NCBI GenBank assembly: GCA_023664535.1
Contig: JAMPFJ010000021.1
Span: 1 to 54,593, forward strand
DNA: 54,593 nucleotides
Direction: 5' to 3'
Origin: Bacteroidales bacterium
GTDB taxonomy: Bacteria; Bacillota; Clostridia; Lachnospirales; Lachnospiraceae
The notes beneath the pieces were generated by a model that saw nothing but the letters and a program-made list of their open reading frames with translations, did no database searches and was not told where the DNA came from. Both the position numbers and the translations under genes were made by a program. How positions within the stretch are numbered: the first letter of the stretch is position 1; each line of letters begins with the position of its first letter. Shown one piece after another: positions 33,429 to 41,883 of this stretch.

Positions 33429-35481
33429 TCTGCTTTTCGTATAGGGGGTCGTTAAGCTCCTCCACATTGTCTCCGCTGGGAAATTCATTATTATATTTGT
33501 GTGCTACTGCGGTTTTCTTTCCTGTTCCTGCCAGCATCCATTCGTATTCCAAATCAATGTGCCCGATGTCGAGAGCCTGGAAACCGGCACAAGCCAGGTC
33601 GTAGGCGAGAACAGTGGCAGTAGCGCCAAGGGCAATCAATACCAGACGGTCTTTATCCTGTTTTAATGCTTCCTCAAGAATGTCGTCATAGCGGTTGAAT
33701 GCCTGTTCGGCGGGACCAAGAATCCGGATGATATCCGAAGCATTTGCAAATAAATCGTTTCCTATGCCCATCCGGGTTTTTTCGCCTTCGATAATCAGTA
33801 ATTTCCGGCTTTCCCATATTTTTTTCAGCTGATTAAATCTTACTCTTGGGGCATCGGTATGGTTATCCGCATAAAGAGCGTATGGACGCGACATATGGGC
33901 ATCATAATAAACCCGGTTTTCCTCTAACAGTGCGTAATGCTGTTTTCTGACGGCTTCGGTCAGATAAATCCGGATATTGTATTTTCCGTCTTCGCTATAG
34001 TGAGAAAGGTCGCCGTAAATATTGGCAATCGCAATCAAAATATTTTCCCTGTCGGAGTGCAGGATTTCCCTTAAACGTGCGGCGAGAACAGGATTGGTGT
34101 CCTGGAATTTCTGACGGTTTATTCCGCTCATTATGGCAAATTCCCCGTCGCCGAAGCGGCAGATGGATTTTCCCTCATCGATAATCAGTTGAACGGTTTT
34201 CTCCGGAGATTCAATTACCGGATAGAACGGCTTGCTGTCTGTAGAAAGAAATTCCCATTTTAAATTGTCAATAGAGCGGTCGAGGGCAAGCTGATTGACG
34301 GACAACTGGGAAATTGTTGCCTGGATTTGCTCCTGTGTATCGCTGAGCGTGCGTATAGTTTGGATAAGCGTGCGCAGATTGGAATTATCCGGCTTGCTTT
34401 CCGGTATGGGAGCCGTGTTTTGTTTCACGGAAATCATGTGCCGGATATTCTGGTTTCGCTCGAAAACCGGGATGTCGACAGAGGAAATCACCGGAATCCC
34501 GAATAAATCTGCCAAATCCATATGATAGACATTATCCTTGCTCCGGTTGGTAATATAAGCGTCAACCTGGCAGAACAGGCGGCGCAGGTCATCAATATTT
34601 CCGATATGCAGATTGATATAGCAGTTTACCTCTTCATACCTGGCAAAAACAGCGTTTAATGCGGATAATTTATCGTCTAATGAATCGTCCTCGCAGATAT
34701 AGAGCAGTAATTCGCAGTTCGTGTCCGAATAGGAGCGGGCAAAGGCTTCAATTACTTTCGGATAGGTCGGATAATCCTGTTCAAAATCCGGAATATAGAA
34801 AAGCGTTTTGCTTTCTCCCTGGTTTGTCTTTTCTATAGGATTGATTGGGACAGGGGAAATAGCGGCTAAATCCTCTTTTGCGGAATGAATATGCTTTTGG
34901 ATAAACCAATCAATATCTCCATATAAATCAGCAGAATTTTTTTGTATTTTTTCTGTAGGCCAGTTCCACCAGCGAATTAGGTTAAGGGCCTCAATCTGTG
35001 CAGGTTCAAAGCGGTATCCGATAATTTGTGCAGGATTGCCGGCAGCAATGGCATAAGGAGGAATATCCTTGGTGACAACCGCCCCTGCTGCAACAATGGC
35101 GCCGTTACCGATAGTTACACCACTTAAAATGGCTGCATTTTTGCCAATCCAGCAGTCGTTCATAATGATAATCTGCCCTTTGCGTTTAATCTGCTCCGGA
35201 CGGCAATAGGCACTGTTGCTTATCCGCCCCTGACAGGCTCTTTTGTAATCATGATTCATATCAATGATAAAGTTAATGCCGCCGGAAAGGGAAGAATATC
35301 TGCCGATTTGCAGATTGTATACCAAATCTCTGTCAGGGATATAATCGGTACAGGCATCGCCGATATAGCTGTCGCATCCAATAGAAAGAACAGGAAAAAG
35401 CTTTCCTTCCTGTAAAATGTCGTTCGTATATTGATAATCATGTTGAATCGTGCATTCCGGTATGTTAAAGTTTATGTTCAA
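33409..35481 (-). CDS. CatB-like acetyltransferase fused to GT-B half and GT-D domain
   Basis: A 690-residue three-part protein. Residues about 15-200 are a CatB/hexapeptide acetyltransferase: SIGCDSYIGDACTDYIPD, MNHDYKRACQG, MNDCWIGKNAAILSGVTIGNGAIVAAGAVVTKDIPPYAIAAGNPA. Residues about 215-360 look like half of a GT-B glycosyltransferase (VDAYITNRSKDNVYHMDLADLFGIPVISS). Residues about 425-690 are a GT-D / DUF1792 domain with SICRFGDGEFAIMSGINRQKF and LIALGATATVLAYDLACAGFQALDIGHIDLEYEWM. It may both acetylate a sugar and add one to the glycan. A TTG at 35481 is the start, supported by AAAGGAGAA 7 bases upstream. Its promoter-side leader holds a long perfect inverted repeat. Confidence 0.85.
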   Translation of the reverse strand: MNINFNIPECTIQHDYQYTNDILQEGKLFPVLSIGCDSYIGDACTDYIPDRDLVYNLQIGRYSSLSGGINFIIDMNHDYKRACQGRISNSAYCRPEQIKRKGQIIIMNDCWIGKNAAILSGVTIGNGAIVAAGAVVTKDIPPYAIAAGNPAQIIGYRFEPAQIEALNLIRWWNWPTEKIQKNSADLYGDIDWFIQKHIHSAKEDLAAISPVPINPIEKTNQGESKTLFYIPDFEQDYPTYPKVIEAFARSYSDTNCELLLYICEDDSLDDKLSALNAVFARYEEVNCYINLHIGNIDDLRRLFCQVDAYITNRSKDNVYHMDLADLFGIPVISSVDIPVFERNQNIRHMISVKQNTAPIPESKPDNSNLRTLIQTIRTLSDTQEQIQATISQLSVNQLALDRSIDNLKWEFLSTDSKPFYPVIESPEKTVQLIIDEGKSICRFGDGEFAIMSGINRQKFQDTNPVLAARLREILHSDRENILIAIANIYGDLSHYSEDGKYNIRIYLTEAVRKQHYALLEENRVYYDAHMSRPYALYADNHTDAPRVRFNQLKKIWESRKLLIIEGEKTRMGIGNDLFANASDIIRILGPAEQAFNRYDDILEEALKQDKDRLVLIALGATATVLAYDLACAGFQALDIGHIDLEYEWMLAGTGKKTAVAHKYNNEFPSGDNVEELNDPLYEKQIIARFA

Positions 35482-35545
35482 GGGACAATTCTCCTTTATA
35501 TTTTTATGTGATTAAGTGGTTGCAAAATTTGAAAAAGTGAATTTG

Positions 35546-35621
35546 CTTGTTGGGAATCGATACAACTTTTCGACAGCATTAGGAACGTTAGCCGAGAAAA
35601 GTTGTATCGATTCCCAACAAG
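35546..35621. repeat. Perfect 26-bp inverted repeat in a gene leader
   Basis: Bases 35546-35571 and 35596-35621 are perfect reverse complements (starting CTTGTTGGGAATCG) around a 24-base spacer. It lies 65-140 bases upstream of the TTG at 35481 on the - strand. No T-run follows on either side, so a simple terminator is not the obvious reading. It may be a leader hairpin controlling the downstream gene, or a recombination site. Confidence 0.9.
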
Positions 35622-35683
35622 TACTCCACGAAAAAAGCATTTCGCAATCGCCTGTTTTGATGTGAGAGTATGGCAAGTCATCG

Positions 35684-37900
35684 TTAGTATGCTAAAGCTG
35701 TTTTCAGCATCTTTTCTAACCGTGAGCTATAACTGTGTAGCTTTTCTATTTTCTTTTGCCCGTTTTTGGCTATCTCCATACGGATATCCTCATGGCTCAA
35801 GTAATAATCAATCTGATGCAGTAAATCCTCCTGGCTTTCATAGGCGGCGAGGTCTTTTCCGATTTCAAAATGCTCCGGAAGCTCTGTCTGATAATTGGTC
35901 AGTAAAAAGCCGCCGGCGCCCATAATATCAAAAACTCGGAGAGGAAGTCCGGTTTTGATAGGGCGGTTAGTCATATTCAAATTGATTTTACTGCATTTAA
36001 AAATTTTCGGCATCATGGTGACGGAATCGGCGCCGCCCCGATGATGCGCCTGGGGCAGTTTGGAAACATCGCTTAAGGTATACAAATCCAGATGAAAATG
36101 CGCAGAGATGTTTTGCAGGGTTAACAGCCGTTCCTGCTCTGTACATTTGTAACCGATATAAGTGTCGGCAATAATGGCTTTCGTATCTTCCGTGTAGTCT
36201 TCTCCGAGAGGATACCAGCCTGCATATTCTTTGAACTGCCGACAGAAATCATCAGTCAGGGAGTCCTCGATAAAATTATAGCCATAGACATTTAACTGAG
36301 CCTGGATTAAGCCGTCCACATATCCCCGGATATAATCGGGAATACCCTCAAGCTGGTTATATTTACACTTTTCCTCATAGGTAGAGCCGATGAAAGAAAT
36401 ATCGCAGGAGTAGTCCTCCCAATCTTTATCCGTCAGCACCAGGGAATTCCATGCTTCATAGTCGCATGCCAGCGGCATATGGAAAATGCAGTCCGGGTTT
36501 TGCGGATGAAACTTCTCATACTGGCTGTAATCAAACATAAATATGCGGTTCCAGGGATTGCGAAGTGTCTCGGAATAAAGCTGAAAACACGGATTATCAA
36601 CCGTCCAGCAAATATAGGGCAGCTTTAACACGTTACATACTCTGGAAACAATAGGAATAAAGTTAACCGTGAATACACAGTCATAATGCTTCTGCCGGAG
36701 GCGTTTAACCAATTCATCAAGATAGCCTTTATCATAATCCACGCTTTCAAATAACCGTGTCATATAGTCGACATGATGCCCCAGCTTTTGCAGACCATGG
36801 TCAATGCCGGTTTCGCAGATGCTTGTCCATTTACAAAATAAAATAGTCAGCGGCTTCTTCTTGGTGGATGAAGCAGGAAGCCAGTTTTTCAGCATCTCAT
36901 CCCGCAAATCCAAAAAAGTTTCTTCGTCCAGCGGATAATCCAAAAGCTTCAACATGACGTGGTCAAACGCATTTTCTTCCCAGGCGCGGTACGGGTTTGT
37001 CTTATAGTCGGGAACCAGCTCCTGAACGGTTTTCTGCATTTGCAGGTAACAGGAGTAGGAGCGCTCCGGAAATTCCTGAAAGATTTCCCAGAGCATATAA
37101 ACATAATATTTTTCTAAAAACATCCATTCCACGGCTTCTTTATCCTGCTTTGCCAGTCCGCGTTCCCGGCATGTCTGCAAAAAGCCCAGTGCGATATCCA
37201 TTTTGTCAAATTGATATTCCTGGCTGCGGCGCTGTACGGTGCCTGTGGGATTGACAAAATAATGATATAACGCCTCGTCAATCCGATAGTAGGATTTTGC
37301 ATATAAAAATGCCAGATAACAGAAGAAAATATCTTCATAGCGAATCTGCTCCGGACAGAATATGTCGTTTTCCACGAGGAAAGATTTCTTAAAGACTTTA
37401 TTCCACAGTGCGGTGAGCCCGATTTGAACGCCGATAAATTTCTGCTTGACTTCGGGTTTGGTTAAATCCAGGAATCCCGGTCTGCCCAGCTTCTTTACCG
37501 GGGTTTTGTGCTTCTCGTCCCTTGCCAAATCCCAGCGGCATTCCACGAAATCACAGTCATATTTTTCAATGGCGGAAACCATTTTTTCAAACATGGAAAG
37601 CTCTACCCAGTCATCGGAATCCACGTAACCGATATATGGTGCGGAGGCATATTCCAGCGCCACATTTCTTGCTGCACCCTGACGGCGGTTTTCGGTAAAA
37701 TTAATCACGATAATATTATCCGGATACTGCGTTTCCAAGGCGGTAAGCTTATCCAATGTACCATCCGTGGAGGCATCATTGATAAAGATGAGCTCCATCC
37801 GTTCAAAGCCAAGGGTTTGCTTTTTCAGACTGTCAAAGCATCTGTCCAGATATTGTTCTACATTGTAGCAGGGAATAATAATACTGATTAATTTTTCCAT
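35684..37900 (-). CDS. Bifunctional glycosyltransferase: GT2 plus CgeB-like GT-B
   Basis: A 738-residue fusion of two transferases. Residues about 1-330 are GT2: ISIIIPCYNVEQYLDRC, ELIFINDASTDGT and YIGYVDSDDWVEL (DXD). Residues about 345-738 are a GT-B enzyme of the DUF3880 / CgeB type: ILFCKWTSICETGIDHGLQKLGHHVDYM, then FTVNFIPIVSRVCNVLKLPYICWTVDNP, and RPIKTGLPLRVFDIMGAGGFLLTNYQTELPEHFEIGKDLAAY in the donor half. Such fusions are common in loci that build flagellin or S-layer glycans. ATG at 37900 is chosen since CGGAGGT lies 5 bases upstream; the frame extends 10 codons further without homology. It is probably the first gene of a two-gene - strand operon. Confidence 0.87.
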   Translation of the reverse strand: MEKLISIIIPCYNVEQYLDRCFDSLKKQTLGFERMELIFINDASTDGTLDKLTALETQYPDNIIVINFTENRRQGAARNVALEYASAPYIGYVDSDDWVELSMFEKMVSAIEKYDCDFVECRWDLARDEKHKTPVKKLGRPGFLDLTKPEVKQKFIGVQIGLTALWNKVFKKSFLVENDIFCPEQIRYEDIFFCYLAFLYAKSYYRIDEALYHYFVNPTGTVQRRSQEYQFDKMDIALGFLQTCRERGLAKQDKEAVEWMFLEKYYVYMLWEIFQEFPERSYSCYLQMQKTVQELVPDYKTNPYRAWEENAFDHVMLKLLDYPLDEETFLDLRDEMLKNWLPASSTKKKPLTILFCKWTSICETGIDHGLQKLGHHVDYMTRLFESVDYDKGYLDELVKRLRQKHYDCVFTVNFIPIVSRVCNVLKLPYICWTVDNPCFQLYSETLRNPWNRIFMFDYSQYEKFHPQNPDCIFHMPLACDYEAWNSLVLTDKDWEDYSCDISFIGSTYEEKCKYNQLEGIPDYIRGYVDGLIQAQLNVYGYNFIEDSLTDDFCRQFKEYAGWYPLGEDYTEDTKAIIADTYIGYKCTEQERLLTLQNISAHFHLDLYTLSDVSKLPQAHHRGGADSVTMMPKIFKCSKINLNMTNRPIKTGLPLRVFDIMGAGGFLLTNYQTELPEHFEIGKDLAAYESQEDLLHQIDYYLSHEDIRMEIAKNGQKKIEKLHSYSSRLEKMLKTALAY

Positions 37901-38026
37901 AGGAACCTCCGGGTTTAAATTGAAAACCAAATCTCATTGAGATAGGCTAAGTATAACATAATTCAGCCGGATGAGGAATATAGAGTTATAAAATTTTTGC
38001 CGGATTTTTGTTAAAAGAAAAAACGA

Positions 38027-38055
38027 TTGACAAAAAAGCGTAAATGCCCTAAAAT
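38027..38055 (+). promoter_or_regulatory. Sigma-A promoter before the PD-(D/E)XK protein
   Basis: TTGACA (38027-38032) and TAAAAT (38050-38055) are spaced by exactly 17 bases, about 90 bases before the ATG at 38144. Confidence 0.65.
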
Positions 38056-38143
38056 ACGTATAAACGGAATAAATATAACAAGACGTAACCTGTTTTGATT
38101 GATTTACTATAATGAATTGAGTATAATAAAAGGAGGAAAAGTT

Positions 38144-39031
38144 ATGTTAAGAAAAAGCTTTGATGAACTAACGATAACGGATAACTTTATGTTTAGCAAG
38201 GTAATGCGGAACAAGACGCTTTGTAAGCATTTTCTGGAGATGATTATGGGGGTGAAGATTAAGGAAATTACATTTCCGGAATACGAAAAAACGATTGATA
38301 TTCGTTATGATGCAAAGAGTATTCGTTTGGATGTTTGGCTTGAGGACGAAGAACACACGGTATATAATCTGGAAATGCAGGCAACCAGCCGGGATTATTT
38401 GATTAAAAGAACACGGTATTACCAGGATTTAATTGATTTGGACTTACTGGAAAAGGGGCGGCTGTATGGAGAACTGAACAGAAGCATTATTATTTTTGTC
38501 TGTACCTTCGACCCGTTTGGAAAAGGAAGGCATATTTATCCATTTGAAAACCGCTGTACGGCAGATACTTCTTTGGCGCTGGGTGACGGGACTGAGAAGA
38601 TATTTGTCAATACGGTGGGGACGATGGATGATATTGACGAAGAGTTTCAGCAGCTGATGGATTTTTTTAATGGATTGGAACCAAAGGGTTCCTTTGCGAA
38701 CGCATTGCAGGAAGAGGTTTGCAAAGTGAAGGCAAGTCCGGAATGGAGGCGGGAATATATGACGTTGGAGATTTTTATGGAAGATGCCAGAAGAGAAGAG
38801 AGGAAAGCCGGCAGAGAAGAAGGAAGGGAAGAGGGCAGGGAAGAAGGTGCCAACCGGTATTTAATCCGGCAGGTTTGTAAAAAGCTTGTGCGTAAATTGA
38901 GTATAGAGGAGATAGCAGATGCGTTAGAGGAGGACGTAGATAAAATTCGCACTATTGTGGAGGTGGCGGAGTTGTTTTCGCCGCAGTATGACGTAGAGCA
39001 GATATATGGACGCTTACATGGCAAAATCTGA
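38144..39031 (+). CDS. PD-(D/E)XK nuclease / Rpn-like transposase-family protein
   Basis: A 295-residue protein of the PD-(D/E)XK nuclease family transposase group related to Rpn recombination-promoting nucleases. LTITDNFMFSKVMRNKTLCKHFLEMIMG is the family start, and SIRLDVWLEDEEHTVYNLEMQAT near residues 64-88 holds the catalytic D...ExQ core. Near residue 232 a GREEGREEGREEGA repeat, common in this family, links to a small C-terminal helix-turn-helix-like end (LSIEEIADALEEDVDKIRTIV). These proteins are abundant and often scattered in many copies; an active mobile role is doubtful since no terminal inverted repeats were seen. ATG at 38144 has AGGAGGAAAA upstream and its own promoter. Confidence 0.85.
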   Translation: MLRKSFDELTITDNFMFSKVMRNKTLCKHFLEMIMGVKIKEITFPEYEKTIDIRYDAKSIRLDVWLEDEEHTVYNLEMQATSRDYLIKRTRYYQDLIDLDLLEKGRLYGELNRSIIIFVCTFDPFGKGRHIYPFENRCTADTSLALGDGTEKIFVNTVGTMDDIDEEFQQLMDFFNGLEPKGSFANALQEEVCKVKASPEWRREYMTLEIFMEDARREERKAGREEGREEGREEGANRYLIRQVCKKLVRKLSIEEIADALEEDVDKIRTIVEVAELFSPQYDVEQIYGRLHGKI

Positions 39032-39081
39032 TTTTGGGATAGCATAATCCATATTTTGCTATATTTTTATTCAATAAACTA

Positions 39082-39110
39082 TTGACAAATGTGTAAATAT
39101 GGAATAGACT
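39082..39110 (+). promoter_or_regulatory. Sigma-A promoter of the tRNA-Pro gene
   Basis: TTGACA (39082-39087) and TAGACT (39105-39110) are spaced by 17 bases and lie 20 bases before the tRNA, the expected place. Confidence 0.75.
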
Positions 39111-39130
39111 ACCAATCGGTATTAAACCGT

Positions 39131-39204
39131 CTGGATGTGGCTCAGCTTGGTAGAGCGCTACATTAGGGATGTAGAGGTCGCAAGTTCAAATCTTGTCATC
39201 CAGA
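39131..39204 (+). tRNA. tRNA-Pro (anticodon reads AGG)
   Basis: A full cloverleaf can be drawn: acceptor CTGGATG with CATCCAG, D-stem GCTC/GAGC, anticodon stem CTACA/TGTAG, T-stem GCAAG/CTTGT with T-loop TTCAAAT, and discriminator A. The anticodon loop is TTAGGGA, giving anticodon A-G-G with G37. A C1-G72 end pair and G35-G36-G37 are typical of proline tRNA. CCA is not encoded. An A34 proline tRNA is less common in bacteria than the TGG or GGG forms. Confidence 0.9.
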
Positions 39205-39381
39205 TTTTAATAAACTTTTGCGCTGCGTGCGTTTCTCTTTAGTGGATGAGAAGGGTATGGCAGCGTATTTTTTATATGAATTAAGTTTGCTGTAATAAAA
39301 TACTGGAAATAATATAGCTACTTTGCTACAATCAGAAGAGTACTGCAATGTGCGAAAAACGGATAAGGAAGGAAATGGCGA

Positions 39382-40167
39382 ATGGAGCAAAACGAGGTAT
39401 TGGATGTATTAAAGGATTTAGCCCTGCGTGCAGGAAACGTGATTATGGATATTTATGAAACGGATTTTGCTGTGGACTATAAGGAAGACGATTCACCGCT
39501 GACTATGGCGGATAGAAAGGCAAATGCACTGATTGTAGAAGGACTGGCAGAGCGCTTTCCGGAATGTGCAATTTTGTCGGAGGAGGTAAAGGATGACAGG
39601 AGCAGGAGAGAAAAGGAGTATTGTTTTATTGTAGACCCTTTAGACGGAACAAAGGAGTTTGTCAAGCGCAACGGCCAGTTTACCGTAAATATTGCACTGG
39701 TATACCGGCAAAGACCGATTGTCGGAGTAATTTATGTTCCGGTAACGAAAGATTTATACTATGCTTCTGCTGTGTCGGGTGCATGGAAGCAGGACGGTAT
39801 CACCGGAAACATCACCAGACTGCAGGTGACGGATAAACAGGATAAGCTGATATGGGTGGGAAGTAAATCGCATTCCACCGAGAAGGAAGCGAATCTGATT
39901 GCGGAGCATAAGGAGCAGATTGCAGAGACGATTTCTGCCGGGAGCTCATTAAAGGGATGTCTGGTAGCAGAAGGACAGGCGGATGTTTATTATCGTTTTG
40001 GGCTGACCTGTGAATGGGATACGGCGGCGATGCATTGTATTGCGCAGGAAGCGGGAGCCATAATCCGTCAGATGGACAATACCGAGCTGCTATATAATCG
40101 GGAAAATACATTGAACGAAAAGGGGTTTTATATCGTAAACCAAGAGGAAAACATATGGGTAGACTAG
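39382..40167 (+). CDS. cysQ: 3'(2'),5'-bisphosphate nucleotidase
   Basis: A 261-residue inositol-monophosphatase-fold enzyme of the CysQ group, which removes the 3'-phosphate of PAP/PAPS in the cytoplasm. Metal-site motifs are in order: ILSEEVKDD near residue 65, IVDPLDGTKEFVKRNGQFTVNIAL near 86, and CEWDTAAMHCIAQEAGA near 211. Length matches CysQ. ATG at 39382 has AAGGAAGGA 8 bases upstream. PAP is the by-product of sulfotransferases, so it could recycle the product of the two sulfotransferase-like proteins at 12-14.6 kb; that link is inference, as cysQ is also found without them. No sulfur genes are next to it. Confidence 0.9.
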   Translation: MEQNEVLDVLKDLALRAGNVIMDIYETDFAVDYKEDDSPLTMADRKANALIVEGLAERFPECAILSEEVKDDRSRREKEYCFIVDPLDGTKEFVKRNGQFTVNIALVYRQRPIVGVIYVPVTKDLYYASAVSGAWKQDGITGNITRLQVTDKQDKLIWVGSKSHSTEKEANLIAEHKEQIAETISAGSSLKGCLVAEGQADVYYRFGLTCEWDTAAMHCIAQEAGAIIRQMDNTELLYNRENTLNEKGFYIVNQEENIWVD

Positions 40168-40246
40168 AAAATCGCTTTGTAAATTTTTGCCGGGTGTGAA
40201 AGGCAATCAGGCAAAAGACAACCTCCGTCTATAATCAGTAAACTGC

Positions 40247-40275
40247 TTGAAACTGAAAAGTAAATGGTGTATAGT
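40247..40275 (+). promoter_or_regulatory. Sigma-A promoter of the acyl-CoA carboxyltransferase gene
   Basis: TTGAAA (40247-40252) and TATAGT (40270-40275) are 17 bases apart, about 40 bases before the GTG start at 40314. Confidence 0.7.
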
Positions 40276-40290
40276 GTTGATAAATCAACA
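40275..40290. promoter_or_regulatory. Possible operator dyad at the transcription start
   Basis: TGTTGATAAATCAACA is a perfect 6+6 inverted repeat with a 4-base centre. It begins on the last base of the -10 box, so a bound protein would block the promoter. The binding protein is unknown; a weak 5' RNA hairpin is the alternative. Confidence 0.45.
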
Positions 40291-40313
40291 ACTTGTATGA
40301 GGAGGGAAGTATT

Positions 40314-41858
40314 GTGAATTGGAACGAGGCAATAGAGGATTTGGAAAGCCGCCGCAATAAAGCGCAGCTGGGCGGCGGACAGGCAGCTATTGATAAGCAG
40401 CATGAGAAGGGAAAGCTAACAGCAAGAGAACGACTTGATATATTATTTGATGAAGGAACCTTTGTGGAAATCAATGATTTGGCGGAGTCGAGAATTGACG
40501 ACTTTGGACTGGATAAAAAAAGGGTTCCCGGTGACGGCGTGGTTACCGGCTATGGAAAGGTTAACGGAAGAACGGTATTTGCATCCTCGGAGGATTTTAC
40601 CGTGATTGGCGGAAGCCTCGGGGAATATCATTCCCGTAAAATTGTGCATATGCAGGATATGGCACTGAAGATGAAATGTCCCATTGTGACAATCAATGAC
40701 AGCGGCGGTGCCAGAATTGAAGAGGGAATTGATTCATTAAGCGGTTATTCCGGCATCTTTGAGCGCAATACGATTGCATCCGGTGTTGTACCGCAGATTG
40801 CGGTGATTTTAGGTCCCTGTTCCGGAGGAGCCTGTTACTCGCCGGCGATATGCGATTTCATTTTTGTGGTGGATGAAATCAGTAAAATGTTTATTACCGG
40901 TCCGCAGGTGGTAAAAACAGTAATCGGTGAGGAATTGACTGCTGAGGAGCTGGGAGGCGCAATGATTCATGCCGCAACCTCCGGAGTAGCGCATTTTCTT
41001 TATAAAAGCGAGAAAAACTGTCTGGGAGGAGTGCGGGAGCTGTTGTCCTATCTGCCGGACAATAATCAGTCGCCGCTTCCGGTGAAAAACGGAAAGAGTG
41101 TGGACCAGTGTAAGAACCTGATTAACCTTGTACCCGACAACAAAAAGAAATCCTATGATGTTCATGATGTAATCAATGCGATGATAGACAGGGAAAGCTT
41201 TTTTGAGGTGCAGAAGAATTGGGCAAAAAATGCGGTAGTGGGCTTTGGACGTATGGAAGGGAGCACGGTTGGGTTTGTCTGTAATCAGGCGAATTTTAAA
41301 GGCGGTTCGCTGGATATTGATGCATCGGATAAGATGGCAAGGTTTATCCGGTTTTGCGACTGTTTTAATATTCCGCTGGTTTCTCTGATTGATGTGCCGG
41401 CATTTTTACCGGGTTCTGAGCAGGAGCATAACGGAATTATACGCCACGGAGCAAAGATTTTATATGCTTATTCCGAGGCAACCGTACCGAAAATTTCCCT
41501 GATTATGCGGAAAGCATACGGTGGGGCTTATATTGCGATGAATTCCAAGCATATGGGAGCGGATATTGTGTATGCATGGCCTATTGCCGAAATTGCTGTA
41601 ATGGGCGCCGAGGGCGCAATCAATATTATTGGGCGAAAGCAGATTCAGGAAGCGGAAGATAAAGAGGCAAAACGCAGGGAAATGATTGAGGAATATGAAG
41701 ATAAATTTTTGAATCCGTATATTGCGGCGAAACGTGGTTTTGTGGATGAGGTAATCCGGCCGGACGAAACGAAGAAGAAAATTATGGCGGCTTTGGATGT
41801 ATTAAAAACCAAGCAGATTCACAGACCATATAAGAAGCATGGAAATTGTCCGTTATAA
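40314..41858 (+). CDS. Acyl-CoA carboxylase / decarboxylase carboxyltransferase subunit
   Basis: A 514-residue biotin-dependent carboxyltransferase of the PccB / MmdA type, acting on propionyl-CoA, methylmalonyl-CoA or a related acyl-CoA. GKLTARERLDILFDEGTFVEI is the standard start, INDSGGARIEEGIDSLSGYSGIFERN and LGPCSGGACYSPAICDFIFVV form the acyl-CoA half, and RKAYGGAYIAMNSKHMGADIVYAWPIAEIAVMGAEGAI the carboxybiotin half. The GTG at 40314 has GAGGAGGG 7 bases upstream; an upstream TTG at 40293 overlaps that site and is not used. No biotin carrier, biotin carboxylase or decarboxylase membrane subunit lies next to it, so the exact complex cannot be told. sppA follows by 25 bases. Confidence 0.88.
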   Translation: MNWNEAIEDLESRRNKAQLGGGQAAIDKQHEKGKLTARERLDILFDEGTFVEINDLAESRIDDFGLDKKRVPGDGVVTGYGKVNGRTVFASSEDFTVIGGSLGEYHSRKIVHMQDMALKMKCPIVTINDSGGARIEEGIDSLSGYSGIFERNTIASGVVPQIAVILGPCSGGACYSPAICDFIFVVDEISKMFITGPQVVKTVIGEELTAEELGGAMIHAATSGVAHFLYKSEKNCLGGVRELLSYLPDNNQSPLPVKNGKSVDQCKNLINLVPDNKKKSYDVHDVINAMIDRESFFEVQKNWAKNAVVGFGRMEGSTVGFVCNQANFKGGSLDIDASDKMARFIRFCDCFNIPLVSLIDVPAFLPGSEQEHNGIIRHGAKILYAYSEATVPKISLIMRKAYGGAYIAMNSKHMGADIVYAWPIAEIAVMGAEGAINIIGRKQIQEAEDKEAKRREMIEEYEDKFLNPYIAAKRGFVDEVIRPDETKKKIMAALDVLKTKQIHRPYKKHGNCPL

Positions 41859-41883
41859 CGAAGAGAGGAATCGGTAGAAAAGA

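Noticed and set aside
35546..35621. Ordinary intrinsic terminator for the gene ending at 35684
   Set aside because: The stem has no T-run on the relevant strand and lies more than 60 bases past the stop, so it is listed as an inverted repeat instead.
38144..39031. Complete insertion sequence
   Set aside because: The transposase-family gene lacks flanking inverted repeats and target duplications that I could find, and such proteins are often nucleases without mobility.
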